Below are positions 52,556 through 61,998 of a stretch of DNA of 64,000 bases, piece after piece. The stretch is from the NCBI RefSeq assembly GCF_008831545.1, contig NZ_CP044525.1:155257-219256 (forward strand), written 5' to 3'. This DNA is from Halorussus halophilus. GTDB taxonomy: Archaea > Halobacteriota > Halobacteria > Halobacteriales > Haladaptataceae. Both the position numbers and the translations under genes were made by a program. Below the pieces are notes generated by a model. The model was not told the DNA's origin, did not search any database, and was given only the letters and a program-made list of their open reading frames with translations. Positions within the stretch are counted from its first letter, which is position 1. Every line of letters begins with the position of its first letter.

Positions 52556-54556
52556 TTACTTAGTCTTCGCGTTGACGTGGCCCTTCACGAGGAACTCCAT
52601 CGCGTTCGTGAGGTGCTCATGTTTCGTCTGCTTGGCCTGCGGGTGGTCGTCGACCTTGCTGGTCGGGAAGTCGAACTTGTCGGTCTTGCCCCAGTACGCT
52701 CGCGTCTCGTCGTAGAAGCCGATGTGGGGCACCTGCCAGTTCATGTACCACATGAGTTTCTTCGAGAGCTTCTTGACCTCCTCGGAGGACTGGGTCTGGT
52801 TCATGATGTTGTTCCACTTGACCGGATACAACGTCTGCTGGCTGCCGCCGGTTCCCTTCGTGCCGACCTGCTTCGGGAACTTCGGTCGGATGGGCTGATT
52901 AAGCTTCTTGCTGCGCGGTTGGTCGAGTTCGGGTGTCGTCCGGTTGACCTTGCAGTTGCCCTCGGTTTCCTTGACGGTCGCGACCTCGTCGAACTTGCCC
53001 AGGCCCGCCACGCTCGCTGTCGAGAACGCACTCCCGGGATGGGAGGCAGTCGCGAACCAGTTGACCATGTCGAAGTCGTGCGTGTCCGTCCAGCGCTTCC
53101 AGAAGCCAGACGACGACGGGATGACTAGTTTGTTCTTGAATCCGAACTTCTCGAGTTTCGGGCTGAAGTACTTCCCGATAGTCTCGTAGATGTTCCACGG
53201 GGGCGTCAGGTAGGTCAAGCCCTCGACCTTGCTCCCGTTGGGTCCGACCCAGACGTCGCCGTCCTTCGAGTAGCCGGCCTCCTGGAGGACCTGCTTTGCC
53301 TTCTCTGGCTTGGCTTTCCGGCCGTAGGTGATGAGGTTGTTCTGGAAGCTATCGCCGCCCCACTTGTCGGCTTGTTTCGCGGGCAGTCCGTTGACAGTGT
53401 CTCGGGGCTTGTATCGCAGGCCTTGCGTCGTCCTGATGACTTTGACCAGTTCGTCGTGGTCGAGTAGGTACGCCATGGCGCGACGGACGGGACGACGAGC
53501 GAGGTGTTCGTTGTTCCAGTTCATCGCCAGCTTGACGAAGTTGGACGTGGCGAAGCGGTTGAACACACTCACCTTGTCACTCGACTGGGCCTCCGTAATC
53601 GTCTTGTCGCCCATGTCAAGTTTGCCGGTCTTGAGCGCCTGGATGGCCTTCTGCTTCTCGGAGATGAGGTGCCAGTTGAACGTCTCCAGGTTCGTCCAGT
53701 CCGCCCGCGGGTGGTCCTGGTACTTCTCGTGGACTGCTTTCGTCGGCGAGAGCTGCGTCGGCTTCCACAGACCGCAGCCCAGGCCCTTCTCTTTCATGTC
53801 CTGCAGCGTTATCTGGTGGTCCTGCAGGTCCTTGGTCACCTGCTTTATCGCGCTCTCGCTTCCGGCGTCCTCGTACTTCTGGAGCCACGACTTGAAGTAG
53901 TCGTGTTTGGCGATCGGCGAGAAGTACTTCGACTTCTGCAGCGAGGGGTTGGCCGGGCCGGACAGCACGTTCTTGACGGTGTACTCGTCGACGACCTCCC
54001 AGCTATCCGACGTTTCGTCGGGACCCAGGTAGGTCTTGTAGTCGCTGATGAGCTGGGTGGTGCGAACGTCCTTCGCGGTCACTGGCGTTCCATCCCACCA
54101 CGTGTAGTTCTCGTCGAGTTTGATGTGGACCTCACAGCCGCCTCCTTTGAGCTCGACTTCGTCGGCGAGCCAGTATATCGGTTCGCCGCGAGAGTTCGGA
54201 TACACGGGCGCCTCCGACCACATGTAGTCCATCCAGTACTGGGTGTTCTTCGTGTCGGTGAACGGGTTGACGTTGGACTGACTCGGCTGCCAACTGACCG
54301 GCGCGCGCATGTTGAGCTCCGTCGTCACGGGCGTCCCACCGCTCTGGTCGGTGCCGGTCCCGCTGTCGTCGCCACCCTCGGTCCCCGCTGGGTTCGAGGT
54401 CATCGTGACATCGGTCTCGTTCGGGTTATCGCCGCCGCTGCAACCGGCCAACCCGGTCAGCGCCGCGCTCCCGCCGAATGCGAGCCACTGGCGTCGCGTT
54501 ACCCTGTTGCCGTCGCTGTCGGTGTCTCCACCAGAACGATGGTTACCGTTTACCAT
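52556..54556 (-). CDS. Peptide-type ABC binding protein (canonical order)
   Basis: Exported lipoprotein of the SBP_bac_5 class, 666 residues. Twin-arginine TRRQWLAFGG is followed by the lipobox GLAGC near residue 39. In contrast to the 19402 protein, its motifs run in the usual order: a WWDGTPVTAKDVRT segment early (about 153-166), an AMAYLLDHDELVKVI segment in the middle, and KAKQVLQEAGY later. It lies upstream of the importer genes in the same orientation, though two plus-strand genes intervene. The ligand is unknown; genome context favours muropeptides or other N-acetyl sugars carrying peptides. Confidence 0.88.
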   Translation of the reverse strand: MVNGNHRSGGDTDSDGNRVTRRQWLAFGGSAALTGLAGCSGGDNPNETDVTMTSNPAGTEGGDDSGTGTDQSGGTPVTTELNMRAPVSWQPSQSNVNPFTDTKNTQYWMDYMWSEAPVYPNSRGEPIYWLADEVELKGGGCEVHIKLDENYTWWDGTPVTAKDVRTTQLISDYKTYLGPDETSDSWEVVDEYTVKNVLSGPANPSLQKSKYFSPIAKHDYFKSWLQKYEDAGSESAIKQVTKDLQDHQITLQDMKEKGLGCGLWKPTQLSPTKAVHEKYQDHPRADWTNLETFNWHLISEKQKAIQALKTGKLDMGDKTITEAQSSDKVSVFNRFATSNFVKLAMNWNNEHLARRPVRRAMAYLLDHDELVKVIRTTQGLRYKPRDTVNGLPAKQADKWGGDSFQNNLITYGRKAKPEKAKQVLQEAGYSKDGDVWVGPNGSKVEGLTYLTPPWNIYETIGKYFSPKLEKFGFKNKLVIPSSSGFWKRWTDTHDFDMVNWFATASHPGSAFSTASVAGLGKFDEVATVKETEGNCKVNRTTPELDQPRSKKLNQPIRPKFPKQVGTKGTGGSQQTLYPVKWNNIMNQTQSSEEVKKLSKKLMWYMNWQVPHIGFYDETRAYWGKTDKFDFPTSKVDDHPQAKQTKHEHLTNAMEFLVKGHVNAKTK

Positions 54557-54582
54557 ACTGGTACGAGAATATGTTAAACGAC

Positions 54583-54594
54583 ACTAATAATTTT
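54583..54594 (-). promoter_or_regulatory. TATA box for the binding-protein gene
   Basis: AAAATTATTAGT on the minus strand lies about 30 nt before the ATG at 54556. Confidence 0.5.
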
Positions 54595-54699
54595 TGGTTT
54601 AGTATTTTATACTTTTGCGGTGGGTAGAACTCGTCGGCGGGATAGATCGGCCGAAGCCGACCGTAAGACAGTTTGTACGGGAGCGAAAACGGCGAAAGC

Positions 54700-55539
54700 G
54701 TGAACTCGAGTATCTGCGACCGAAGCGGCGACGTCGCCATCGTAACGGGAGCGAGCAACGGTATCGGCCGCGCCGTCGCCGAGCGCCTCGCCACCGCGAA
54801 CGCCACAGTCGTCGTGGCTGACGTGGACGCCGAGGGCGGCGCGGAGACGGTCAAGGCCATCGAAGACGACGGCGGCACCGCCGAATTCGTCCAGACGGAC
54901 GTGAGCAACGCGCACGACGTCTCGACCATGGTCGAGGCGACGATGGACACCCACGGCAGCGTAGACGTGCTCGTCAACAACGCCGGCGGGTCGTTCGAAG
55001 ACGACAATCCCCACAAAGTCGACGAGGAGACGTGGGACCGCATCGTCGACGTAAACCTCAAGGGCCAGTTCCTCTGCGCTCGGGAGACGCTACCGGCGAT
55101 GGTCGCGTCCGGAGGTGGGTCGATGGTCCACGTCTCGTCGGTCAACGCCAAACTCGGCGTCGGCCTCGCCGCCTACTCCGCGTCGAAGAATGGCATCCTC
55201 GCGCTGTCTCGAATCATCGCGACCCAGTATGGGCGACACGGCGTCCGCTCGAACGCCGTCTGTCCGGGGAGTATCATCACCGACGCGTCGAGCGAGAAAC
55301 TGACCACCGAGGGCCCGGTCCGCGAGGAGTGGCTCGACCAGTACCCACTCGGTCAGTTCGGTCGGCCCGAGGACGTCGCGACCGCCGTCGACTTCCTCAC
55401 GTCGGACATGGCGTCGTTCATCTCCGGAGCCGAACTCGCCATCGACGGCGGACTCACGGCCGGTCTCGACCAACAACTGGAAACGATGATGTACGAGGTT
55501 GACGACCCACTGACGGGAGACTACGGGGCGGCGGAGTGA
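54700..55539 (+). CDS. Short-chain dehydrogenase/reductase
   Basis: NAD(P)-dependent SDR of 279 residues. Classical motifs are intact: TGASNGIG nucleotide loop, NNAGG, VSSVN with the catalytic Ser, and YSASK with catalytic Tyr and Lys. The GTG at 54700 (VNSSICDRSGDVAIVTG) is the preferred start; an in-frame TTG 27 bases upstream is less likely. It lies 69 bases before anmK in the same direction and may be in its operon. It probably acts on a sugar or sugar acid, but no specific substrate is indicated. Confidence 0.87.
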   Translation: MNSSICDRSGDVAIVTGASNGIGRAVAERLATANATVVVADVDAEGGAETVKAIEDDGGTAEFVQTDVSNAHDVSTMVEATMDTHGSVDVLVNNAGGSFEDDNPHKVDEETWDRIVDVNLKGQFLCARETLPAMVASGGGSMVHVSSVNAKLGVGLAAYSASKNGILALSRIIATQYGRHGVRSNAVCPGSIITDASSEKLTTEGPVREEWLDQYPLGQFGRPEDVATAVDFLTSDMASFISGAELAIDGGLTAGLDQQLETMMYEVDDPLTGDYGAAE

Positions 55540-55608
55540 ACGGACCGGAGTCGGCACGCAGTTATTTCTGCCGTCGCCCGAAAAAGTACGGCCGAAGGTT
55601 GGTTTGCC

Positions 55609-56820
55609 ATGAGTGAAGAGAGCCCCGATCAGGATAGACGCGACCGTGAGCGAACCGTCATCGGACTGATGTCCGGCACGTCACTCGACGGCGTCGACGC
55701 CGCTTGCTGTCGGATTAGCCACGTTGGTTCGGACACTGACCCGTGTGGCTACAGTGTAACCGTCGATTCGTTCGTCACGCGACCCTACGACACCGCCTTC
55801 CGTGAGCGACTCGCGAGCGTCTGCAGCGATGAAGGAACCGTCGCGGACGTATGCGAGTTGAATGTCGCGCTCGGCGCGGTGTTCGCCGACGCCGCCGCGG
55901 ACGCCGCCCACGCTGCCGGCATCTCCCTCGACGACGTGGACGCCATCGGGTCGCACGGCCAGACGATCCGCCACGTCCCCGACCCGCAGTCACTCCCCGT
56001 CGGCGACGACGCACTGCGCTCGACGCTGCAGATCGGAGACGGCAGCGTCCTCGCCGAGCGGACCGGTGTGCCGACGGTCGCGGATTTCCGGACGGCGGAC
56101 GTGGCGGTCGGCGGTCACGGCGCGCCGCTCGTTCCGTTCGCCGATCTAGCCCTGCTCGCCGCTGACGACCGGTTTCGCGTCGCACAGAACGTCGGCGGCA
56201 TCGCCAACTGCACCGCGCTGCCGCCCGACCCGGCCCGCGACGACGTCGCTGCCTTCGACACGGGTCCTGGAAACATGGTCGTCGATGGCGTCGTCGAGTT
56301 GGTGACGAACGGCGAGCAGACATACGACCGCGACGGCGAACTTGCTCGCGTGGGAACCGTCGACGAGACGCTTCTCGACGAATGTCTGGACGACGACTAC
56401 TTCCGAACCACCCCGCCGAAGTCGACCGGTCGCGAGCGGTTCGGTCGTGCGTATGCACGGGAGTTCCTCGAACGGTGCCGCTCTCGCGGTCTGTCGGACG
56501 AGGACGCCGTCGCAACCGCCACTGCGCTGACCGCCGAATCCATCGCCGATGCCTACCGTCGCTTCCTCCCCCGAACACCCGACGAGGTGATACTCTCGGG
56601 CGGCGGCGCGTCCAACCCGGCACTCGTCGCGATGCTCGACGATGCGGTTGACGCCGACGTTCGCACCGTCGATGAGTACGGCGTCGGTGCCGACGCGAAA
56701 GAAGCCGTCGCCTTCGCACTGCTCGCCGCGTCGGCGCTCGACGGAGTACCGAACAACGTCCCGAGCGCGACTGGCGCATCCAGACCCGTCGTGCTCGGAA
56801 AACGCTGTCCCCCGTTCTGA
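55609..56820 (+). CDS. anmK: 1,6-anhydro-N-acetylmuramic acid kinase
   Basis: Cytosolic kinase of the acetate/sugar kinase/Hsp70 superfamily that opens 1,6-anhydro-MurNAc and phosphorylates it to MurNAc-6-phosphate. The diagnostic motifs are present: GLMSGTSLDGVD (19-30), GSHGQTIRH, a GGHGAPLVPF segment, NVGGIANCTA, FDTGPGNMVVDGVV, PPKSTGRERFG and SGGGASNP. The length of 403 residues is slightly above the bacterial norm because of an N-terminal extension of charged residues. In bacteria AnmK recycles murein. Archaea lack murein, so a scavenging role is inferred. Confidence 0.95.
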   Translation: MSEESPDQDRRDRERTVIGLMSGTSLDGVDAACCRISHVGSDTDPCGYSVTVDSFVTRPYDTAFRERLASVCSDEGTVADVCELNVALGAVFADAAADAAHAAGISLDDVDAIGSHGQTIRHVPDPQSLPVGDDALRSTLQIGDGSVLAERTGVPTVADFRTADVAVGGHGAPLVPFADLALLAADDRFRVAQNVGGIANCTALPPDPARDDVAAFDTGPGNMVVDGVVELVTNGEQTYDRDGELARVGTVDETLLDECLDDDYFRTTPPKSTGRERFGRAYAREFLERCRSRGLSDEDAVATATALTAESIADAYRRFLPRTPDEVILSGGGASNPALVAMLDDAVDADVRTVDEYGVGADAKEAVAFALLAASALDGVPNNVPSATGASRPVVLGKRCPPF

Positions 56821-57401
56821 GACACGGATACGAGTCGGTCCGTGGGCGTCACTGTTCGAACTCTCGAAACCGATACTCGCTTTCGTCCTCCGTGGTAGAA
56901 ATTTGTGAGCACGTAGCCCTGTCGTTTCGACCCCGACGAATCCGTGTCTCAATACCGCGGGCCGGCCTCGCACGGACTGGCGGCGAATCGAACACGGATG
57001 GCATTCCGAAATCCCTTTCGAACAGGTCGAAAACGGGGGATGACACACTTTGTCGAGGAGGCCGTGCTGAAGCGGCGTAATATTCCTTCGACGAGTCGCT
57101 AACGGACCCATTACAGCAATAGTTTTGTAAAGCTCTTTGTGGCGGTCGATCTTCGGTTAGACCCTACTCAAACCCCTCCTTGACTCCTCTCTAGCCAGTT
57201 TCGACTGAGTGAAAACGTCTCAGATGCAACAACGGAGTGTCCTTCGTTCGGTAACCCGTCACACACCAGATAGGGATTCCGTTCGATCTATTTTCGTTCT
57301 CCCGAATTGGCATGTCGCTCACGAAAACGCCAGCAATCGCGAGTACGGTGGGAGACGATGAAGAGAAAGAACGTGACAATACGACGGCGATGGACGTGGG
57401 A
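56821..57401. other. Non-coding gap after anmK
   Basis: About 580 bases with only short unconvincing frames. The middle is lower in GC, with TATA-like runs near 57080 and 57120. No repeat or RNA was identified. Confidence 0.4.
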
Positions 57402-58085
57402 TTACGGTGAATCCGATCCGACACTCGGCAGGTCGGAAAGGTCCGAAAGCGAACGAATCTCGTACGTCGGTTCCTCGGGGAGCGGGTAACCTTCGCGGTG
57501 TGCCCTCCGGACGAACGCAGAGTCGAGTCCTGCGCGGTGAGCGGCGGTCACGTCGCAGGCGCTGTCGCCGACGTATAGCGCGTCCGTCGCGCCGAGTTCG
57601 TCTATCGCACGGTCGACGTAGTGAGTCTCCGGTTTGGTCAGACGGAACCCCTCGACCGTCGGCTCGCGACCGTACACCGCGTCGAACAGGTTCGCGAGGT
57701 CGAATCGCTGCAACATGTACACGACGGTCGCGTGCTGGTTGCTGCTGACGATTCCCATGTCGTGGTCCGCGGCGAGTTCGCGGAGGACGTCACAGTCGTC
57801 GTAGAGGACGCGCTCGCCGCGGTCCATCATCTCACGTTGGAGCGCAGAAGCGTTGGCCTCACGACGCCGCCAGAACGCCTCGAACGCGACGTCGTGGTCG
57901 GCACAGCGCCGTTCCATCTCGTCGGCCGTCGCCCCGGCGACGAAGGCGCCGATGTCCGCTTCGGCGGGCGAGACGCCGAACTCGTCGAAGGTTGCCGCCA
58001 CCGCCCGTCGGTAGACGGTCGGATGGTCCGCGTGGCGGTCCAGCAATACGCCGTCCACGTCGAACAGGAGTGCGTCGTACGTCAT
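57402..58085 (-). CDS. HAD-family phosphatase
   Basis: Haloacid dehalogenase-like hydrolase of 227 residues with the phosphoglycolate-phosphatase-like cap. DVDGVLLD (D9, D11) is motif I, SSNQHA is motif II, the LTKPETHYV Lys is motif III, and YVGDSACDV is motif IV. It faces the AmiE-like gene and lies downstream of anmK on the other strand. In Pseudomonas a HAD phosphatase (MupP) removes the phosphate of MurNAc-6-P made by AnmK. A similar job is a reasonable guess but is not proven by sequence alone. Confidence 0.85.
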   Translation of the reverse strand: MTYDALLFDVDGVLLDRHADHPTVYRRAVAATFDEFGVSPAEADIGAFVAGATADEMERRCADHDVAFEAFWRRREANASALQREMMDRGERVLYDDCDVLRELAADHDMGIVSSNQHATVVYMLQRFDLANLFDAVYGREPTVEGFRLTKPETHYVDRAIDELGATDALYVGDSACDVTAAHRAGLDSAFVRRAHREGYPLPEEPTYEIRSLSDLSDLPSVGSDSP

Positions 58086-58110
58086 CTACGGCGTCGTTGT
58101 CCGGGACACT

Positions 58111-58119
58111 GTAAATAGG
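58111..58119 (-). promoter_or_regulatory. TATA box for the HAD gene
   Basis: CCTATTTAC on the minus strand lies about 29 nt before the ATG at 58085. Confidence 0.5.
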
Positions 58120-58313
58120 TTTGCGACCGCTGGATGGCCCGATGTGGAGAGCGTTCGGTGCGAGAAAACGACGATGTGACCTCGACCCGACGAAACGAGG
58201 ACAACGTGCAGAGCTTGAACGGCCAGACGACTGCGCAGGTTGGTGAGATTCCGCAGGTCGGTGATTTTTCGAGCGAGCGGAGATGGGATTCGACTGGCGA
58301 CAGCAACGAACTG

Positions 58314-58324
58314 CAATAGTTAAC
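58314..58324 (+). promoter_or_regulatory. TATA box for the AmiE-like gene
   Basis: CAATAGTTAAC lies about 30 nt before the ATG at 58350, leaderless spacing. Confidence 0.45.
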
Positions 58325-58349
58325 ATGGTCCGCCCGCTACATCGACCCG

Positions 58350-59405
58350 ATGACAGGTTCGACCGATGACCCACTCGACGCGTATCTGACGCGTGGCCTC
58401 GACGAGAACGTCTATCCCGGCGCGGTTGCGGCAGTCGGCACGACCGACGGCGTCGACCGGATCAGTGCCGTCGGAGACCGGGATCCCGAGCGCAACGCGC
58501 CGGCGACCCCCTCGACGGTGTTCGACGCCGCATCGCTCACCAAACCCGTCGTGACGACGACGACCGCACTCGCGCTCGTCGAGTCGGGCGAGATCGCCCT
58601 CTCGGACGAACTCGAACGCCATTTGCCCGAACTGGCGGGCTACCGCCGCGGCAAGATTCGACTGGACCAACTGCTCACCCACAGCTCCGGCCTGCAGCCG
58701 TACGCTTTCGACGAGTCGTGGGCGTCGACGGACGACGTGCTGTCGGGGCTTCGTGATCGCTCGCTGCTCGACGCCGACCCCGGGAGCCGACACGAGTACA
58801 GCTGTCTCAACTTCGTCTACCTGGCCGAGGCGCTGCGCCGCGCGACCGGTCAGTCGCTGGCTGAACTCGCCAACACTCACGTCTTCGGTCCCGCCGGGAT
58901 GAACAACTCACGACTTGGACCGCTTGCAGACGACGTAGACGAAGCGGTCGCCGCGACTTTCGACCACGAGTACCGCGAGTGCACGCTTCGGGGCGAGGTC
59001 CACGACCCGTTGGGTTGGGCGATGAACGGCGAGAGCGGCAACGCCGGGCTGTTCACGACCGTCGATGACCTCGCGGCGTTCGCGCAGGCGTTCCTCTCGG
59101 CGGACGGGACGCTGCTCTCGGGGGCTACCGTCGACCGTCTACAGGGAGACTGGCTGTCGGACTGCGAAGACCGCCATAGCCTCGGCTGGCGACTCGCTGA
59201 CGGGACGTATCCCGCGCCCAACTGGTCGCTGTGCGGACTCGGCCACACCGGCTACACGGGGACGTCGCTCTGGCTCGACCACGAGCGCGACCTATTCGCC
59301 GTGCTGCTCACGAATCAGGTGTACGATGGCAAGGAGACGGGATTGGTTCGGTTCCGCGAGTGCTTCCACGCGATGGTCGCCGCTGGAGCGTTCGATAGGT
59401 CGTGA
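58350..59405 (+). CDS. Beta-lactamase-fold serine hydrolase (AmiE/YbbE-like)
   Basis: S12-type serine hydrolase of 351 residues. The nucleophile motif SLTK is at 62-65, the second motif Y150-S-C replaces YxN, and HTG (within GLGHTGYTGTS) near residue 290 is the KTG-like third motif. No signal peptide is present. In Bacillus subtilis, AmiE (YbbE) of this superfamily removes the stem peptide from MurNAc and sits with nagZ and namZ. Here the same two partners follow with one gene between. Amidase function is inferred from that conserved association; it could also be another esterase or peptidase of the fold. Confidence 0.78.
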   Translation: MTGSTDDPLDAYLTRGLDENVYPGAVAAVGTTDGVDRISAVGDRDPERNAPATPSTVFDAASLTKPVVTTTTALALVESGEIALSDELERHLPELAGYRRGKIRLDQLLTHSSGLQPYAFDESWASTDDVLSGLRDRSLLDADPGSRHEYSCLNFVYLAEALRRATGQSLAELANTHVFGPAGMNNSRLGPLADDVDEAVAATFDHEYRECTLRGEVHDPLGWAMNGESGNAGLFTTVDDLAAFAQAFLSADGTLLSGATVDRLQGDWLSDCEDRHSLGWRLADGTYPAPNWSLCGLGHTGYTGTSLWLDHERDLFAVLLTNQVYDGKETGLVRFRECFHAMVAAGAFDRS

Positions 59406-59441
59406 CGACGTATCGGTCCCGGACACGTGTCCCGACCGCAC

Positions 59442-59451
59442 AATATTTATT
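59442..59451 (+). promoter_or_regulatory. TATA box for the 59475 gene
   Basis: AATATTTATT lies about 28 nt before the ATG at 59475, so this start is preferred over the frame beginning at 59427. Confidence 0.55.
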
Positions 59452-59474
59452 ACCGGCCCCGTTCCTTGGGTGAT

Positions 59475-60713
59475 ATGGTCGCAGTCTGGAGCTATCCGTG
59501 GCGACTTCTCTCTGCGGACCCCGCAGAGCTTCGACGCGAACTCGCCGAACTCGGCGTGGACCGCGTCACGGTCGCCGCTCACTACCACTCTATCCGAACG
59601 CTCGACCCGCGCTCGGAACACGGTCTGTTCGAATCGTACGAAGGAGGTTGCTACTTCGACCCCGACCGAGACGCCTTCGCCGACTCGCCGATAGCACCGC
59701 CGGTGAACGACATCGATGGTCGCGCCGATCCGTTCGGCGACGTCGTCGACCTTCTCCGCGACGGTGGCATCGACGTGAACGCGTGGCTCGTCTGCTTTCA
59801 CAACTCGAAGCTCGGCGCGGCCAATCCGGATTTTCGCGTCGAGAGTGCCTTCGGCGACGCCCACGACCACGCGTTCTGTCCGTCCCACGAAGCGGTCCAC
59901 GGGTACTTCGAAGGCGTCGTTCGCTCGCTCGCGGCCTACGATGTCGACGCCATCAATCTCGAATCGCTCGGGTTCCCGAGCGCCTTCCACGGCCACGGCC
60001 CGACGTTCGGGCACGCGAAGAATCAGGTCGTCAGCGACGCCGCTGAGGAGATACTCGTCTCGCAGTGTTTCTGCTCGGCCTGCCGGGAGCGGGCGGCGAG
60101 CCACCCCGTCGACTTCGACCGCGCTCGCTCCGTGGTCCGGTCGCTCGTTCGCGACGTACTGAGCGACCCGACGCCACAGGTGCGCTCGCTCGAACGCCTC
60201 ACGTCTGACTATCCCGTCCTGGACGACCTCTTCGACTTCCGGGCGTCGGTGATCGACGCGTTCCTGGAGCGAGTGGCCGCCGCAAGCGGCGACGTTGACC
60301 TGACCTACTCCGCGTCGGATGGGTTGGGCCGGGACCCGAACGACGGGTGGCCCGCGGGCGTCGTCCTCGACCGTGTTCGGCCCCACCTGGACCGCGTCGT
60401 CGCACTCTGCTACACGGACGACGCGGACCTCGCACGGCGTCGCGTTCGACGGTATCGCGAGTCGGTCGACGTTCCGGTCGACGCCGGCGTCACGCTAGAC
60501 CCCGCCCTCGTCGGCACCGAATCGAAGTGGCGAGCGGTCGTCGACGAGGTGTCCGACCTTGCTGACGAAGTCCACGTCTACAATCACGCGCTGATGAGCG
60601 ACGCACACTACGACTGGCTCGGCGCGCTCGGCGGGCCCGCGACCGACGATGCCGCCAAACGGTCTGGGCAGCGGCAACCCGTCGCTGAGAGTGACGCGCC
60701 GGACAGTGGGTGA
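59475..60713 (+). CDS. Predicted TIM-barrel glycosidase-like protein
   Basis: 412 residues without a signal peptide. Barrel-like segments include RVTVAAHYHS, VNAWLVCFHNS, DAINLESLGFP and RVVALCYTDD. The acidic residue in INLES could be catalytic. A QCFCSACRERA cluster (CxCxxC) resembles the WCCRCEHC cluster of the 43276 protein, and this type of CFC motif occurs in several uncharacterised bacterial glycosidase-like barrels. It lies between AmiE-like and NamZ genes, so it likely acts on the same substrates. Exact family unknown. Confidence 0.65.
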   Translation: MVAVWSYPWRLLSADPAELRRELAELGVDRVTVAAHYHSIRTLDPRSEHGLFESYEGGCYFDPDRDAFADSPIAPPVNDIDGRADPFGDVVDLLRDGGIDVNAWLVCFHNSKLGAANPDFRVESAFGDAHDHAFCPSHEAVHGYFEGVVRSLAAYDVDAINLESLGFPSAFHGHGPTFGHAKNQVVSDAAEEILVSQCFCSACRERAASHPVDFDRARSVVRSLVRDVLSDPTPQVRSLERLTSDYPVLDDLFDFRASVIDAFLERVAAASGDVDLTYSASDGLGRDPNDGWPAGVVLDRVRPHLDRVVALCYTDDADLARRRVRRYRESVDVPVDAGVTLDPALVGTESKWRAVVDEVSDLADEVHVYNHALMSDAHYDWLGALGGPATDDAAKRSGQRQPVAESDAPDSG

Positions 60714-60756
60714 CGTCGTCGTGACCGCGTGGCGACATCGGGACTGAGTGACACAA

Positions 60757-60766
60757 TGATTTTTAA
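60757..60766 (+). promoter_or_regulatory. TATA box for namZ
   Basis: TGATTTTTAA lies about 28 nt before the ATG at 60790. Confidence 0.45.
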
Positions 60767-60789
60767 CCCGACGGCGCATTGCCCGAAAT

Positions 60790-61956
60790 ATGGTTCAACT
60801 GGGCATAGAACGGTTGCTCGACGAGCGGGCCGACGCCGTCGACGGCGACCGGCTCGGACTCATCACGAATCCGTCGGGAACCGACAGCGACCTCAACACG
60901 ACGATTGACTTGCTTGACGACCGCGACGCGTTCGACCTCCGGAAGCTGTTCGGTCCCGAGCACGGTATCAGGGGCGACGCACAGGCGGGCGTGAAGGTGG
61001 GAGACAGCACGGACGAGCAGACTGGACTCCCAGTCAAGAGTCTCTACGGCGACCAGCGACAACTCCGACCGGAGATGGTGTCCGACCTCGACACCGTCAT
61101 CTACGACATGCAGGACGTCGGCTGTCGCTTCTACACGCTCATCTACACGCTCGCGTACGCGCTCGAAGGCGTCGCCGAGGCCGGCAAGCGCATGGTAGTT
61201 CTCGACCGCCCGAACCCCATCGCGCCACTGCCCGTTACCGGGAACCGCATCGACGAGTCGGCCGAGTCGTTCGTCGGCGCGTACGAACTCCCCATCGTGC
61301 ACGGCCTGACCGTCGGCGAACTCGCGACGTACTTCAACGAAGAGTTCGACATCGGCGCGACGCTGGAGATCGTCGAGATGCGCGAGTGGTCGCGTTCGGA
61401 CTGGTTCTCCGACACCGGTCTTCCGTGGGTGTACCCCTCACCGAACATGCCGACGCTCGGGACGGCGACGCTCTATCCCGGCATGGCCCTTTTCGAGGGG
61501 ACGAACCTCTCGGAAGGCCGCGGGACGACCAAGCCGTTCGAGCTCGTCGGTGCGCCGTGGATCGACGCTGACGAGTGGGCGGCGGAGCTATCCGCACAGA
61601 ATCTCGACGGTGTCGCGTTCCGCCCGGCGTACTTCTCCCCGACGTTCTCGAAGCACGAGCGCGAGAACGTGACGGGCGTGCAGGTCCACGTGCTCGACCG
61701 CGACGCCGTCGACCCCGTGATGGTCGGGTTGACGGTTCTCGCATCTGCGTTCACGAGCTACGACGACTGTGAGTGGGTCGAGTACGACGACGGGTTCTTC
61801 GTCGACAAGCTGGCGGGCGGAAGCTACCTCCGCGAGATTGTCGACACTGCAGACACCGCGAACGAACCGCGAGAGATTGCGGCCGATATCACGGATCACT
61901 GGGAAGACGACCTCGCCGAGTTCGCCGACACGCGGGCCGACTATCTGCGCTACTGA
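60790..61956 (+). CDS. namZ: NamZ-type exo-beta-N-acetylmuramidase (DUF1343)
   Basis: 388-residue member of DUF1343, the family of Bacillus NamZ (YbbC) that releases MurNAc from the non-reducing end of murein chains. Family blocks are present: GLITNPSGT, FGPEHGIRG, DMQDVGCRFYT, VVLDRPNPI, VHGLTVGELA, WVYPSPNMPT and GTNLSEGRGTTKPFE. No signal peptide precedes MVQLGIERLL, unlike secreted Bacillus NamZ, so a cytosolic action is inferred. It is followed 42 bases later by nagZ. Confidence 0.93.
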   Translation: MVQLGIERLLDERADAVDGDRLGLITNPSGTDSDLNTTIDLLDDRDAFDLRKLFGPEHGIRGDAQAGVKVGDSTDEQTGLPVKSLYGDQRQLRPEMVSDLDTVIYDMQDVGCRFYTLIYTLAYALEGVAEAGKRMVVLDRPNPIAPLPVTGNRIDESAESFVGAYELPIVHGLTVGELATYFNEEFDIGATLEIVEMREWSRSDWFSDTGLPWVYPSPNMPTLGTATLYPGMALFEGTNLSEGRGTTKPFELVGAPWIDADEWAAELSAQNLDGVAFRPAYFSPTFSKHERENVTGVQVHVLDRDAVDPVMVGLTVLASAFTSYDDCEWVEYDDGFFVDKLAGGSYLREIVDTADTANEPREIAADITDHWEDDLAEFADTRADYLRY

Positions 61957-61998
61957 CCGCGAACCTGGACTAGACACGAACGCTTACACTACTCATCC

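Noticed and set aside
53504..54577. 357-residue open frame antisense to the binding protein
   Set aside because: No motifs; the opposite strand encodes a complete Tat lipoprotein.
55775..56779. 334-residue open frame antisense to anmK
   Set aside because: Very Arg-rich and repetitive, as expected for the reverse of GC-rich acidic-protein DNA; anmK has full family motifs.
56892..57080. 62-residue plus-strand frame after anmK
   Set aside because: No motif, no promoter and non-acidic composition unlike haloarchaeal proteins.
59292..60386. 364-residue open frame antisense to the TIM-barrel gene
   Set aside because: Shadow composition, and it overlaps a gene with its own TATA box and start.
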